Origin: Candidatus Vondammii sp. HM_W22
GTDB taxonomy: Bacteria > Pseudomonadota > Gammaproteobacteria > Chromatiales > Chromatiaceae
Assembly (NCBI RefSeq): GCF_022530855.2
Contig: NZ_CP099567.1
Span: 1,798,001-1,862,000 of the forward strand
Length of the DNA: 64,000 nucleotides
Direction of reading: 5' to 3'
Every line of letters starts with the position of its first letter. Within the stretch, counting starts at the first letter, position 1. The notes beneath the pieces were generated by a model, which did no database searches, was not told the origin of the DNA, and saw nothing but the letters and a program-made list of their open reading frames with translations. Shown piece after piece: positions 49,474 through 59,503 of this stretch. Made by a program: the position numbers and the translations under genes.

Positions 49474-50223
49474 GTGTCCCAGAATAGTGTCTACTGGCAT
49501 CCCATTGGTTTTATCCTGTGTCATCTGCTTGCGGCACTCCTGTTCAGCAGTTGGCTGTTTGAACCGACACACAGCTATTGGGAGCGCCTGGATACAGCCG
49601 TTTTCTACACCCTCAACGGCACTCTTGCCTGGGGGTACGAGTGGCAGGTGTTCTGGGCTAGTGCCAACAGCAAGTCGGCAGATATTACGACCGGCCTGGT
49701 GATGATCGCCTTTTTTCTCTATTTCGCCTTTTCCTGTGGGCCTACGGCGATGGTAAAACGCCTAACAATGTTTGGCATTATGGCGGGCACTATCCTCCTC
49801 AGCCAGGATAGCGGGGTCGTTGACCTCTACACGCAGATGATTTCGGTCTCAAGAATCAGCCCATCCCTAACATTGGAGCCTGTCCACAGGTTGAGTGAAC
49901 TGGTGCCCTGGATTCATGCTAAAGATGCATCATCTGGCAGTTTTCCCGGCGACCATGGGATGGTGACCTTTATCTGGCTTGGCTCTGTCTGGTTCTTTGC
50001 CGGCTGGCGGTGGGGTATCCCGGCACTGATGATGAGTGTTTTGATACTGCTGCCCCGGATGGTCGCTGGTGCCCACTGGCTGTCGGACAATCTGGTGGGT
50101 TCAGCTACCCTGGTGCTGCTGATAATGGCCTGGATTTTCTGTACACCCGTAGCTTATTACCTGCAAAGGTTGGGAGAGCGCATTCTGGAGTTCATTCTGC
50201 CCAAACGCTGGCAAGGTTCTTGA
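49474..50223 (+). CDS. PAP2-family membrane phosphatase
   Basis: 249 residues, GTG start, six probable membrane helices. The phosphatase signature is present: KDASSGSFPGDHG (C1/C2) and RMVAGAHWLSDNLVG (C3, with the nucleophile-activating His and Asp). Such enzymes dephosphorylate lipid phosphates such as undecaprenyl pyrophosphate or act on lipid A (LpxT/LpxE-like). The exact substrate cannot be told from sequence. Confidence 0.85.
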   Translation: MSQNSVYWHPIGFILCHLLAALLFSSWLFEPTHSYWERLDTAVFYTLNGTLAWGYEWQVFWASANSKSADITTGLVMIAFFLYFAFSCGPTAMVKRLTMFGIMAGTILLSQDSGVVDLYTQMISVSRISPSLTLEPVHRLSELVPWIHAKDASSGSFPGDHGMVTFIWLGSVWFFAGWRWGIPALMMSVLILLPRMVAGAHWLSDNLVGSATLVLLIMAWIFCTPVAYYLQRLGERILEFILPKRWQGS

Positions 50224-50273
50224 CGGCTGTGGAGATTTTTAAGGCCCTCACACAAATGCACTTAATACAAAAT

Positions 50274-52280
50274 TCAGACCAAAACCCCCGCTGCCTGTAA
50301 TTTACGCAGCTGATCACGAACAGCGGCAGCCTCTTCAAACTCAAGGTCTTTGGCGTGCTGGTACATTTCTTTTTCCAGCGCTTTGATCTGCTTGGCCACC
50401 TGCTTGGGCGATAACGCGGCGTACTCAGCCTCGTCCTCCGCCACTTTGGCGTACTGCTTGGCGGGCATTGGTGCTCCGGGGCGGGCCCCTTCCAGAATAT
50501 CGGCAATCGCCTTGCGAATGGTCTGCGGGGTTATATCGTGCTCTTCATTGTAAGCCTCTTGCTTGGCGCGCCTGCGCTCTGTCTCATCAATCGCCCGGTG
50601 CATGGAGCCGGTTATTTTATCGGCATAGAGAATCGCTTTTCCATTGGCATTTCGGGCAGCCCTGCCAATGGTCTGAATCAGCGCCCCTTCCGAGCGTAGA
50701 AAACCCTCCTTGTCGGCATCCAGAATGGCCACCAGGGAGACTTCCGGCATATCCAGCCCTTCTCGCAGAAGATTGATACCCACCAGTACATCGAAAACCC
50801 CAAGGCGCAGGTCACGGATAATCTCCACCCGTTCCACAGTCTCAATATCAGAGTGAAGATAGCGCACCCGAATACCGTGATCATTCAAGTAGTCAGTCAG
50901 ATCTTCAGCCATACGCTTGGTAAGGGTGGTCACCAGTACCCGCTCGCCCACCTGGGTCCGCAGATGAATCTCTGACAACAGATCGTCCACCTGGCTACCG
51001 GCCGGCCGCACTTCGAGTTCGGGATCAACCAGACCCGTAGGACGCACCACCTGCTCAATCACAGCCCCGGAATGGTCAAGCTCATAGGGCCTCGGAGTGG
51101 CAGAGACATAGATTCTCTGATGCCCTCTGGCCTCGAATTCATCAAATCTGAGCGGCCGGTTATCCAGAGCGGACGGCAGACGAAAGCCGTACTCGACCAG
51201 CGTCTCCTTACGGGAACGATCGCCTTTATACATACCGCCTACCTGGGGTATAGAAACATGGCTCTCATCCGCCACCAGCAGGGCATTTTCCGGCAGATAG
51301 TCCAATAAAGTAGGAGGCGGCTCTCCTGGCTTGCGGCCGGAAAGATAGCGGGAGTAGTTCTCGATGCCGGAGCAGTAGCCCAGTTCAAGAATCATTTCTA
51401 TATCAAACCGGGTGCGCTGCTCCAGACGCTGGGCCTCCACCAGTTTATTCGCCTCACGTAACCATTCCAGGCGACCCTTCAGTTCATTCTTGATATAGTC
51501 CACTGCCTCCAGAAGGGTCTCTCTTGGTGTGACGTAATGGGACTTTGGATAGATGGTATAGCGAGGAAGCCTGCGCAATATTTCACCGGTCAGGGGATCG
51601 AACAGCGAGATGGATTCGAGCTCATCATCGAACAACTCCAGCCGAACCGCCTCACCATCCGACTCTGCTGGGTAGATATCGATCAATTCACCGCGAACAC
51701 GATAGGTGGCGCGGTGCAGCTCCACATCGTTCCGGGTGTACTGCAGCTCTGCCAGCCGCCGCAGGATATGCCGCTGGTCCAAAACATCCCCCCGCACCAG
51801 ATGCAGCACCATACTGAGATAGGAACGTGGATCGCCCAGGCCATAAATACAGGAGACTGTCGCCACAATAATGGTATCCGGCCGCTCCAGCAGTGATTTG
51901 GTGGCAGAGAGACGCATCTGCTCAATGTGTTCATTTATCGAAGCGTCTTTTTCGATAAACGTATCGGAGGATGGAACATAGGCCTCAGGCTGGTAGTAGT
52001 CGTAATAGGAGACAAAGTATTCAACAGAGTTATGTGGAAAAAACGCCTTCATCTCCCCATAGAGTTGGGCTGCCAGGGTCTTGTTATGCACCAGAATCAG
52101 CGCCGGACGCTGTAACTGCTGGATCACATTGGCAATAGTGAATGTCTTACCCGAACCGGTAACACCCAGCAGAGTCAGGCCTGCCTCCCCATTATTCAGC
52201 CCCTCGACTAATTGACGGATTGCCTCAGGCTGATCACCCGCAGGTGAAAAATCAGAGACAAGTTGAAATTCTTTTGACAT
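50274..52280 (-). CDS. uvrB: Excinuclease ABC subunit B
   Basis: 668-residue helicase-like damage-verification subunit of nucleotide excision repair. The start at 52280 gives [20 protein letters not shown]. Walker A is [14 protein letters not shown], the DNA-clamping beta-hairpin is [16 protein letters not shown], the DEAD-like box is [20 protein letters not shown], helicase motifs V/VI are [20 protein letters not shown] and QTIGRAARN, and the C-terminal UVR motif is [20 protein letters not shown]. Intact. Confidence 0.97.
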   Translation of the reverse strand: MSKEFQLVSDFSPAGDQPEAIRQLVEGLNNGEAGLTLLGVTGSGKTFTIANVIQQLQRPALILVHNKTLAAQLYGEMKAFFPHNSVEYFVSYYDYYQPEAYVPSSDTFIEKDASINEHIEQMRLSATKSLLERPDTIIVATVSCIYGLGDPRSYLSMVLHLVRGDVLDQRHILRRLAELQYTRNDVELHRATYRVRGELIDIYPAESDGEAVRLELFDDELESISLFDPLTGEILRRLPRYTIYPKSHYVTPRETLLEAVDYIKNELKGRLEWLREANKLVEAQRLEQRTRFDIEMILELGYCSGIENYSRYLSGRKPGEPPPTLLDYLPENALLVADESHVSIPQVGGMYKGDRSRKETLVEYGFRLPSALDNRPLRFDEFEARGHQRIYVSATPRPYELDHSGAVIEQVVRPTGLVDPELEVRPAGSQVDDLLSEIHLRTQVGERVLVTTLTKRMAEDLTDYLNDHGIRVRYLHSDIETVERVEIIRDLRLGVFDVLVGINLLREGLDMPEVSLVAILDADKEGFLRSEGALIQTIGRAARNANGKAILYADKITGSMHRAIDETERRRAKQEAYNEEHDITPQTIRKAIADILEGARPGAPMPAKQYAKVAEDEAEYAALSPKQVAKQIKALEKEMYQHAKDLEFEEAAAVRDQLRKLQAAGVLV

Positions 52281-52484
52281 CGGGGATTCTGCTGGTTCAG
52301 TGGATTGGGTATTATTACGGCTGTTGCCGATCATGGCACCTGCCGATAACCGGAGAGGCCGTGACATATTGCTGGTATTAGGACAATATTATCGAATCGA
52401 CAGTGTGATTGCCGGATTAAATAGTGGTCCCAGGCTGTTTTACTGTTCATCGCCCTTAATTTAACACGTTGAGTTTCTATAAGA

Positions 52485-53672
52485 ATGAGCATCAAACTTT
52501 CCGCCCGTGTACAGGCAGTCAAACCCTCCCCCACTCTGGCCATTACGGCGCGCGCAGCAGAGATGCGCGCAGCCGGCAAGGATGTTATCGGCCTGGGTGC
52601 AGGTGAGCCTGATTTTGACACCCCCGATCACATCAAACAAGCTGCCATTGAAGCCATTAACAATGGCTTTACCAAATATACCGCCGTAGACGGCACCCCT
52701 GCGCTGAAACAGGCCATTATCGACAAATTCAAACAAGATAACGGTTTTGATTTTCAGCTGGATGAGATCCTGGTCTCCTGCGGCGGCAAACAGAGTTTCT
52801 ACAACCTTGCCCAGGCGATCCTTGACCCGGGTTACGAAGTGGTTATTCCCGTTCCCTATTGGGTCTCTTATCCAGACATGACCATTCTGGCGGGTGGTGT
52901 CCCCGTGCTTGCCCATGCCGGACCGGAACAGGATTTCAAAATCATCCCCAGCCAGCTTGCCGCTTCTATCACAGACAAGACCCGTCTGGTGGTGATCAAC
53001 AGTCCCTCCAACCCTACCGGAAAAGCGTACAACCGAGAGGAGCTGGAGGCCCTGGGTGAAGTGCTGCTGGAGCACCCGAAGATCATCGTCGCCACCGATG
53101 ATATGTACGAGCATATCCGTTGGAGTAATGAGCCTTTCGTCAACATCCTCAACGCTTGCCCTGATCTGAAGGACCGCTGCATGGTATTGAACGGTGTCTC
53201 CAAAGCCTACTCCATGACCGGCTGGCGCATCGGCTATGCAGGTGGCCCGGCGATGATCATCAAGGCAATGAAAAAGATCCAGTCCCAGAGCACCTCCAAC
53301 CCAACCTCCATCTCTCAGGTGGCGGCGCAGGCGGCTTTGGAAGGCCCTCAGGAGTGTATCAGCGAGATGTTGGTGGCTTTCAAGCAGCGGCACGATTATG
53401 TGGTCGAGCGCCTGAACAAGATGCCAGGCGTCAGCTGCCTCCCCACAGACGGTACTTTCTACTGCATGCCGGGAGTACAGGAGGCTATTGAGAAAATCGA
53501 TGGCGTAAACAATGACTTGGAGCTGGCAGAGTACCTGATTAAACATGCCGGAGTAGCCCTGATACCCGGCTCTGCTTTCGGTCTCTCTGGCCATATCCGC
53601 ATCTCTATCGCCACCGGCATGGAGAATCTGGAGAAAGCGCTGGACCGAATTGAGAAAGTATTAGTCGTATAA
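52485..53672 (+). CDS. Aspartate aminotransferase (class Ib)
   Basis: 395-residue PLP enzyme interconverting aspartate/2-oxoglutarate and oxaloacetate/glutamate. Substrate-domain start SARVQAVKPSPTLAITARAA, GLGAGEPDFDTPDHIK, NSPSNPTGKAYNREELEAL, and the PLP Lys in LNGVSKAYSMTGWRIGYAGG; C-terminal HIRISIATGMENLEKAL. It is the alpha-proteobacteria/thermophile-like class Ib rather than E. coli AspC. Divergent from uvrB. Intact. Confidence 0.93.
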   Translation: MSIKLSARVQAVKPSPTLAITARAAEMRAAGKDVIGLGAGEPDFDTPDHIKQAAIEAINNGFTKYTAVDGTPALKQAIIDKFKQDNGFDFQLDEILVSCGGKQSFYNLAQAILDPGYEVVIPVPYWVSYPDMTILAGGVPVLAHAGPEQDFKIIPSQLAASITDKTRLVVINSPSNPTGKAYNREELEALGEVLLEHPKIIVATDDMYEHIRWSNEPFVNILNACPDLKDRCMVLNGVSKAYSMTGWRIGYAGGPAMIIKAMKKIQSQSTSNPTSISQVAAQAALEGPQECISEMLVAFKQRHDYVVERLNKMPGVSCLPTDGTFYCMPGVQEAIEKIDGVNNDLELAEYLIKHAGVALIPGSAFGLSGHIRISIATGMENLEKALDRIEKVLVV

Positions 53673-53790
53673 TCGAAGTACCAAACGTTACCGGAGAATG
53701 CCCAGGGAGTGGGCTGCATCCGGCAACTGATCGACCAGATCAAACCGCACACAGGGTTGTGTGCCCACCATACTGCAAAGGAGTGCAACT

Positions 53791-54349
53791 GTGGAACCGA
53801 AACATCATTCATGGCGTTTCCGCTTTGGCGGCCTTACCCTCATCGAGCTCATCATCACCCTGGCAATCGCCAGCATCCTACTTACCCTGGCCATCCCAAA
53901 TTTCAGATCTTTGATCAGGGAAACAGCCATCACCACTGCTGTTAACCTTATGGTGGCCCATCTCCATCTGGCCCGGAGTGAATCAATTAATCGCAGGGAG
54001 CGATCAACACTCTGCCCCAGCAGAGATGGAAAGCACTGCTTCGATGATTATCAATGGCACCACGGCTTCATCCTGTTTACAGATTTAAACCGAAACGGAA
54101 CCATTGATGACAGGCGATCCTGTGCTGCGGATACACCAGGCAGATAATTCAGGCATCCGAATAATCACCTCGACAGGAAGGAGACAACTAGGCTACAGAC
54201 CTGATGGCACCTCACCCGGATTAAACGCCACCATCAGCTTCTGTGACACCGATAATATAGCCCAGCCGCGTGCCATCATCATTTCAAATACCGGACGCCC
54301 ACGGCTTTCAAAAAAACGGTCGGATGGCAGCAAAATAGTTTGCCGGTAA
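53791..54349 (+). pseudogene. FimT/GspH-type pseudopilin, frameshifted
   Basis: The GTG at 53791, after AAAGGAG, starts a type IV pilin-like protein. The prepilin peptidase site is F-GG-LTLIELIITLAIASILL (residues 12-31), followed by the GspH pattern. Near 54110 one base is lost: the first frame ends at 54147, but the natural C terminus (DPVLRIHQADNSGIRIITST, GYRPDGTSPGLNATISFCDT, SNTGRPRLSKKR) continues in the next frame to a stop at 54349. Probably an inactive minor pilin involved in type IV pilus assembly. Confidence 0.8.
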
Positions 54350-54372
54350 GGTAACTTTTTTCAGCCCATCTC

Positions 54373-54401
54373 TTGACCATAGGATAAGAGGTGATTAGTA
54401 T
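54373..54401 (+). promoter_or_regulatory. Sigma-70 promoter of tRNA-Asn
   Basis: TTGACC, 17 bases, TAGTAT, ending 18 bp before the tRNA. Confidence 0.65.
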
Positions 54402-54418
54402 ACGCGCCTCTACGATAT

Positions 54419-54494
54419 TCCTCGGTAGCTCAGTTGGTAGAGCGGGTGACTGTTAATCACTAGGTCGGCGGTTCGAGCCCGTCCCGAGGAGCCA
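54419..54494 (+). tRNA. tRNA-Asn (GTT)
   Basis: 76-nt tRNA with CCA. Acceptor TCCTCGG/CCGAGGA, D-arm GCTCAGTTGGTAGAGC, anticodon loop CTGTTAA (anticodon GTT), T-arm GGTTCGAGCCC. Confidence 0.96.
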
Positions 54495-54502
54495 TATATA
54501 GC

Positions 54503-54532
54503 AAGGGTTTGCAGCGCTGCAAACCCTTTTTT
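54503..54532 (+). terminator. Rho-independent terminator of tRNA-Asn
   Basis: GGGTTTGCAGC/GCTGCAAACCC stem followed by TTTTTT. Confidence 0.9.
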
Positions 54533-54663
54533 ATTCGGCCGGATAATCTGGTATGGTGCATACAATCAACCGCTAATGTAGCACGCCGCATGAGTACCCC
54601 CTGAAATCACCCCTCTCTACCTGTGAAGAGACATTTAATTAGCGAAACATAGGGTGGTGGGCA

Positions 54664-54834
54664 ATGATGAGCAATAGTAAGCAGGGAATCAATGGCTTGG
54701 AGAAGTTATGGCGACGATTTCACAGATTCAAGCGAAAATCGGCACGACACACGAAAGTCGCCGAAAAATTGTCAACGACAGATGAAATGCGATTAGTGCG
54801 GCACCGACATAATGACGCTGTAAAGCGACTTTAA
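54664..54834 (+). CDS. Possible small basic prophage protein
   Basis: 56-residue open frame rich in Arg, Lys and His (WRRFHRFKRKSARHTKVAEK, RLVRHRHNDAVKRL) next to the prophage repressor. Weak ribosome-binding site (GGTGGTGGG). Could be a chance frame; no family recognised. Confidence 0.3.
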   Translation: MMSNSKQGINGLEKLWRRFHRFKRKSARHTKVAEKLSTTDEMRLVRHRHNDAVKRL

Positions 54835-54872
54835 ACGGCGTTCACCAAGCTGTTTTAGCGAGGTTACACGCT

Positions 54873-55602
54873 TTACATCCGGCGGCCGGTCCAGACGACG
54901 CGGCCGATGATCGTCAGGTCTTCACCTGGTGTTTCCAGGGAGATGTTAAACGGCTCGTAGGCCCGGTTGTCGCTAGTGACCTTCACCTGACGACCGGGGA
55001 GGCGCTTGACCAAGAGGCTGCCATCGATCCGCAGTACGTAGATCCCATCCCGAGGCACCTCCTGGGCGTTGCGGCGGTCCACCAGGATCACGTCCTTAGA
55101 GCAGAGGGTGGGCTCCATCGATTCACCATCCACATAGATCAGATAGAAATCGTCCGGGTTGGCATTTAGCTCTTGCCGCACCCACCGGCGCTTGAAGGCC
55201 AGTAAATCAATGATCCGTTCCTCTTCCACCACCGCACCGTGGCCCGCCGCCGCTCGCACATCGTAGAGCGGGATCAGGGCGTACTCCGTGTCTGGCTCCC
55301 GGATTTCACACGCCCTTTCCTGGAAAGCCAGGTTTGGCTCGACTGGAACCAGGGTCTTCGCGCGCGCGGGCCTCCTCGGTTTTGCTAGACGCCAAGCGCA
55401 GGCGCAGCAACTTATTAAAGTCCGCGCCAGTACGATCAGCGAAGACAGCAAGAAAATCAATTTCGGGCAGGCGTTCTCCTCGCTCATATAATGCAAGCGT
55501 GTTCGGATGAACGCCGATAATGGCTGAAAAATCTGGCCTCGATCGCTTCTTACGGACACGTTCGAGTTCTTTCCCTATGGTATTTTCAGGTTCCGTAGTC
55601 AT
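54873..55602 (-). pseudogene. Prophage CI-type repressor (HTH + S24 LexA-like), frameshifted in a CG run
   Basis: The N-terminal helix-turn-helix (residues about 8-60, RSRPDFSAIIGVHPNTLALY, ERGERLPEIDFLAVF) reads from 55602. The frame ends at 55306 after EEARARE. The natural continuation (KTLVPVEPNLAFQERACEIR, ALIPLYDVRAAAGHGAVVEE with the Ala-Gly-like cleavage region, YVDGESMEPTLCSKDVILVD with the catalytic Ser, GSLLVKRLPGRQ with Lys) is in another frame to 54873. The join is in a CGCGCGCG run near 55360-55367, so loss or gain of one CG unit would restore one protein. Divergent from Ner as in Mu-like phages. Confidence 0.85.
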
Positions 55603-55617
55603 ATTAAGTTTTCAATA

Positions 55618-55650
55618 CGGAACATTATCTGAAGATCCGAAGTATTATCT
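55618..55650. promoter_or_regulatory. Candidate repressor/Ner operator repeats
   Basis: CGGAACATTATCT (55618-55630) and CCGAAGTATTATCT (55637-55650) are similar direct repeats in the divergent repressor-ner intergenic region, where Mu-like operators lie. Function is inferred. Confidence 0.35.
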
Positions 55651-55761
55651 CATTGTTTTATAAGTTATTTACAAGTCAATCTAATCAAAGAAACATAATC
55701 GACTGCGGAATACACTCGATCGTAGTTGACAGCAGACTCTAACGTGTTTAGTGCATGAAGT

Positions 55762-56079
55762 ATGAGCAATCACATACAGTCAAAAAAAGCCAGACATAAA
55801 GACTGGCATCGTGCCGATATCAAGGCTGCCCTGGAGAAGGCCGGCTGGTCGTTACGTCGGCTTGCCACTCACCATGGTTATCCCCCTAGCATGGCGATCC
55901 ATGCCCTAGTGAAACCATATCCAAACGGTGAGCGATTGATCGCTGACGCCATCGGCATGGACCCCTGGAAAATCTGGCCCAGCCGCTATGACGAGAATCA
56001 CTGCCACATCCGGAAACGGGGCACCTTTCCTGTCTGTCGACCCGCAAATTGGGCGAAGCCGGAGCGGACCTTCCAGTAA
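55762..56079 (+). CDS. ner: Mu-type Ner/Nlp winged-helix regulator
   Basis: 105 residues. The Ner core (KDWHRADIKAALEKAGWSLR, LATHHGY, ALVKPYPNGERLIADAIGMD, PWKIWPSRYD) is complete at residues 13-76, with a longer C-terminal tail than Mu Ner (75 residues). Ner represses early transcription and the repressor gene in transposable phages. First rightward early gene. Confidence 0.88.
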   Translation: MSNHIQSKKARHKDWHRADIKAALEKAGWSLRRLATHHGYPPSMAIHALVKPYPNGERLIADAIGMDPWKIWPSRYDENHCHIRKRGTFPVCRPANWAKPERTFQ

Positions 56080-56137
56080 GAAGTCTAGCACCTCTGCTGA
56101 TTCCGGCAATGTAAACCTGAAGGGAGAGTAATAGACG

Positions 56138-56578
56138 ATGCCCAGGCGTATCCGTGACCCCTTGACCATGGACCTGTTCAATATCCCCCGAGCACAGGCA
56201 CCAACCCCCGGCAATCTGGACCTTGATATAGCGCTAAGGTGTGCCCTTTCCGAGGCACTGAAACACTGCGAGCAGGACCGCTACCGGGTGGCTGCTGATA
56301 TGAGTCGGCTCACTGGTCACGATATCAGCAAGTATATGCTCGACGCCTACACTGCCGATAGTCGCTCTGATCACAATTTTCCCTTGCGTTACGCCAGCGC
56401 ATTCGAGTCTGTTACCGGCTCTTTCTGCCTGACGAATCTGCTGGCGAAGGCACGGGGCTGCGAAGTCCTGGTGGGGGACGACGCGCTGCTGGCGGAGCTG
56501 GGCCGGGTGGAGCAGATGGAAGCTGAATTAAAGCATCAAAAAGCGGCCTTAAAACGCTATTTAGAGGCACGTAAATGA
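56138..56578 (+). CDS. Mu-like prophage early protein of unknown function
   Basis: 146 residues (LDLDIALRCALSEALKHCEQ, DRYRVAADMSRLTGHDISKY, MLDAYTADSRSDHNFPLRYA) ending in a coiled coil (AELGRVEQMEAELKHQKAAL). Proteins like this lie between ner and the transposase A gene in Mu-like prophages. Its stop overlaps the next ATG (ATGA). Intact; role unknown. Confidence 0.7.
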   Translation: MPRRIRDPLTMDLFNIPRAQAPTPGNLDLDIALRCALSEALKHCEQDRYRVAADMSRLTGHDISKYMLDAYTADSRSDHNFPLRYASAFESVTGSFCLTNLLAKARGCEVLVGDDALLAELGRVEQMEAELKHQKAALKRYLEARK

Positions 56579-56749
56579 AAGCGGAGAAGCAGTGGCAAGA
56601 AGGCACAAGCCTCAAGTTCAACTTTTGCACTGATGAGATAGTGAGCAAGAGCAGTACGGCGGCCGCTGTGAAGCAGGTACTAAGGCGCAGCATGTTGGGC
56701 TGGGGTCTTCCGGAGGCGGTTCGCACCGACAACGGCAAGGATTACGTTG
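56575..56749 (+). pseudogene. Mu A transposase fragment
   Basis: After a short N terminus the frame reads TDEIVSKSSTAAAVKQVLRR, SMLGWGLPEAVRTDNGKDYV: the middle of the MuA DDE core, including the second catalytic Asp (TDNGKD). The N-terminal DNA-binding domains are deleted, and the rest is replaced by the IS3 element starting at 56750. Confidence 0.75.
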
Positions 56750-56821
56750 ACCTTTCCCCCAGAAATAGAGCCATGACAAGGATGAGATTTCCAATTAGTC
56801 TGTGTATTAGGAGATCTCAAG

Positions 56822-57088
56822 ATGAAGAAGAAGCGTTACAGAGAAGAGCAAATTATTGGTGCCATCAAGCAGCATGAGTCAGGGGTAAAAGTTGATGACA
56901 TTTGTCGTCAGTTCGACATTTCAACCGAGTGCTTTTATAACTGGCGAAGCAAGTACGCCGGGATGGATGTCTCAGAAGCCAAACGGCTCAAAGAGCTTGA
57001 AAGCGAAAACAACAAGCTTAAGAAGTTACTTGCCGAGAAAATGCTTGAAGCTGAGGCGATGAAGGATGTGCTCTCAAAAAAGTGGTAA
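56822..57088 (+). CDS. IS3 OrfA (helix-turn-helix)
   Basis: 88 residues: MKKKRYREEQIIGAIKQHES, FDISTECFYNWRSKYAGMDV and a leucine-zipper helix (LKELESENNKLKKLLAEKML). It binds the IS ends. It overlaps OrfB by 7 bp, the usual site of -1 frameshifting in IS3 elements. Confidence 0.9.
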   Translation: MKKKRYREEQIIGAIKQHESGVKVDDICRQFDISTECFYNWRSKYAGMDVSEAKRLKELESENNKLKKLLAEKMLEAEAMKDVLSKKW

Positions 57089-57902
57089 AGCCTGCTGATA
57101 GAAAACAAATCGTGAGCTACCTTAAGTCGCGGTTCAAATTAAGTGAGCGTAGAGCTTGCCAATTAGTAGGCTTAAGTAGAACCGCTTTTCGGTACGTTAC
57201 TCAATGGGGAAAAGATGAGCCTCTACGCAAACGGTTACTTGAGCTGGCAAAAAAGTATCCGAGTTATGGTTATTTGTTTTTACATGGCCTCCTGAGAGGA
57301 GAGGGGGGCTTGTGAAAAACAAGAAGCGGACCTACCGAGTCTATAACGAAGAAGGTCTTCAAGTGAGGACTAAAAAACGCAAGAAGATAATACGACCAAG
57401 AATGCCAATGATTATGCCCATTGGTAAAAATATACGCTGGTCAATGGATTTTGTCAGTGATCAGTTGGCTAATGGTCGCCGCTTTCGAGTATTTAATGTG
57501 ATTGATGATTACTCAAGAGAAGTTATTGGCCAGCTCTCTGACTTCTCGATCAATAGTCACCAGGTCGCTCGTTTTTTAACTCAGGTGATTGAGCTAAGGA
57601 GTGCTCCGGATCAAATAATCTGCGACAACGGTACTGAGTTTACTAGCAAGGCGATGTTCTACTGGCAAAAAGAAAGTGGCGTTAAGCTAGGTTTTATTCA
57701 GCCAGGTAAGCCTACTCAGAATGCGTTTGTAGAAAGCTTAAACGGTAAATTCAGAAATGAATGCTTAAATCAGCATTGGTTCAGGTCCATTGATGACGCT
57801 AGACATGAAATTGATCAATGGCGAGAGCACTACAATCACGTGCGGCCTCATAGCGCATTAAATTATTTGTCACCTGTGGCCTTTGTAAATAGGGCCGCTT
57901 AG
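57082..57902 (+). pseudogene. IS3 OrfB transposase, frameshifted in a G run
   Basis: Starts KPADRKQIVSYLKSRFKLSE and PSYGYLFLHGLLRGEG, then leaves frame in GGGGGG near 57301-57306. From 57312 the rest is open: NKKRTYRVYNEEGLQVRTKK, SMDFVSDQL (first D), ICDNGTEF (second D), FVESLNGKFRNE (E), HVRPHSALNYLSP. All DDE residues are present; only the G-run shift separates the two parts. Confidence 0.82.
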
Positions 57903-57951
57903 AATGAATTATCTCATCCAAGTCTTGGTATTAAGATGGGGGGAAGGTCAG

Positions 57952-59004
57952 CCACACTGTGGCAAACACCGATTCAATCGGGTTGCTGGTTCGTATATGC
58001 CCCCAGTGTTCCGCAGGAAAATCATAAAAAGTTAGCATCTTGTCTCGGTCTTTTTGTAAGCAATGCATCGCTTTCGGGTACTTAGCCTCATATTTTCGCA
58101 AGCATAAATCAAAGGCTTTTTCGGCATTGGTTCGAGAGTCAGACATCCAAATATCATGCAGATCCTCTTTGACTTTAGGCTGTATCGCCCTAGGCACTTT
58201 GTTGAGCACATTGGCGGTCTTGTGCACCCAACAACGCTGGTGCTTCGTCGTTGGCCAATGCTTGGTAATGGCCTTCCAGAAGCCTAGTGCACCGTCACCA
58301 ACGGCCACCTCTGGCGGCACCGTAAAACCTTGTTCTGTGAGCTGCTCTAACAACTCTAACCAGCTCGCTTCTGACTCACGGTAGCCATCCGTAAGCCCAA
58401 TGACTTCCTTACGACCTGTGCTGTCGGAACCCATGATCACGAGCAAGCAAAGTTTGTCGTCTTGCCTTACGTTGCAATAAACACCGTCGGCCCAAATATA
58501 CACATAGCGCCGCTTTGATAAATCGCGCTTACGCCACTGACCATATTCGCCTTCCCAAGTTTGCTTGAGGCGGCTTATGGTATTGGAGGACAAACCTTCG
58601 GCATCAGCGCCAAGCAAACCTGCCAGTGCGTCCTTGAAGTCGCCTGTAGAGATGCCTTTCAAGTACAACCAGGGCAGCAGCTCTTCAATGGTCTTCGCTC
58701 GCTTCAAGTACGGTGGCACCAAACCGCTGTTGAACTTGATGCCTTGCCCGGTACGATCTCTTACTTTGGGAACCTTGACCCCAATATCACCAAGCCCTGT
58801 TTGGATCATACGTTCCGGCAGGTGCCCATTGCGCTCAACACCTTGTAAGCCTGATTCTCTCAGCAACCCTTGGTATTGTGCTAACAGGGTGGCGACTTCC
58901 GCCTCTATGGCTTGGGCTAATAGTTGCTGGGATCCGGTATGTAAAAGCTCAGAAAGGACATCTCGCGCTGGCCTATTCAGCCCGACAATATTATCATTCT
59001 TCAT
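57952..59004 (-). mobile_element. IS256-family transposase (type B), nearly intact, C terminus cut by IS3
   Basis: A single open frame of about 350 residues: NIVGLNRPARDVLSELLHTG, VERNGHLPERMIQTGLGDIG, VKVPKVRDRTGQGIKFNSGL, DLSKRRYVYIWADGVYCNVR (first D), AVGDGALGFWKAI (second D), CWVHKTANVLNKVPRAIQPK, SNPIESVFATV (E), after which the IS3 end begins. The last 50 or so residues are missing. The reference copy for the broken type-B pieces elsewhere. Confidence 0.9.
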
Positions 59005-59097
59005 GTAGCGTACTCTTGTTGGTTGGTGATCGGCTAGGATCTTTTCCTTCCAACAGGATACGCTGCTTTAATTCCTCATACACCAGAAATGACTATA

Positions 59098-59405
59098 CCT
59101 CTTTCGCGGGTCGTCATACCCTGAGCATACAAGAAGAGGATCTTGTCATCCATTGAGGTAAATCGACGCTAGTGCTTTTTAACTAGTCGAGGTTTAAAAC
59201 TGCCCGCTCTTTCTCGTGGAGTATCCAGTTCAAACTGGCCATCTTCCGTTTGCAAGGTCTTGCTGGTAGTGCCGTTGCGGCTATTACTCGCTTCGGACTG
59301 TTCATGTTTGGCAAAACCAAGATGATCATCCAGCTCAACGTTGAATGCTGCCTCACCCTTGTTTGGGTTTAATGATAGGCAGTTACACAGAATTCAGGAT
59401 AGTCT
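59098..59405 (-). mobile_element. IS256 type A N-terminal fragment
   Basis: Minus strand reads AAFNVELDDHLGFAKHEQSE, ASNSRNGTTSKTLQTEDGQF, ELDTPRERAGSFKPR, MDDKILFLYAQGMTTR. Here the frame is correct through the site where both larger type-A copies have lost a base. One in-frame stop follows KKH. Confidence 0.75.
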
Positions 59406-59503
59406 CGAGATAAAACACCGGAGTAGATATCGTGCTAAAGCTGCTTAACTTAGTGCCATTCGGCATCTGACCTCTTTACACGTTTCCATTGACATCGTTT
59501 TTA

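Larger units (their letters stand above)
56750..57951 (+). mobile_element. IS3-family element in the prophage
   Basis: Ends TGACCTTTCCCCC (56750) and GGGGGGAAGGTCA (57951) are inverted repeats. It contains OrfA (56822-57088) and OrfB (from 57082). No target duplication is visible: the left flank is prophage DNA and the right flank is an IS256 gene, so a deletion or recombination followed insertion. Confidence 0.85.

Noticed and set aside
52461..53594. A 377-codon open frame opposite the aspartate aminotransferase gene
   Set aside because: Antisense shadow of a conserved gene; no family features.
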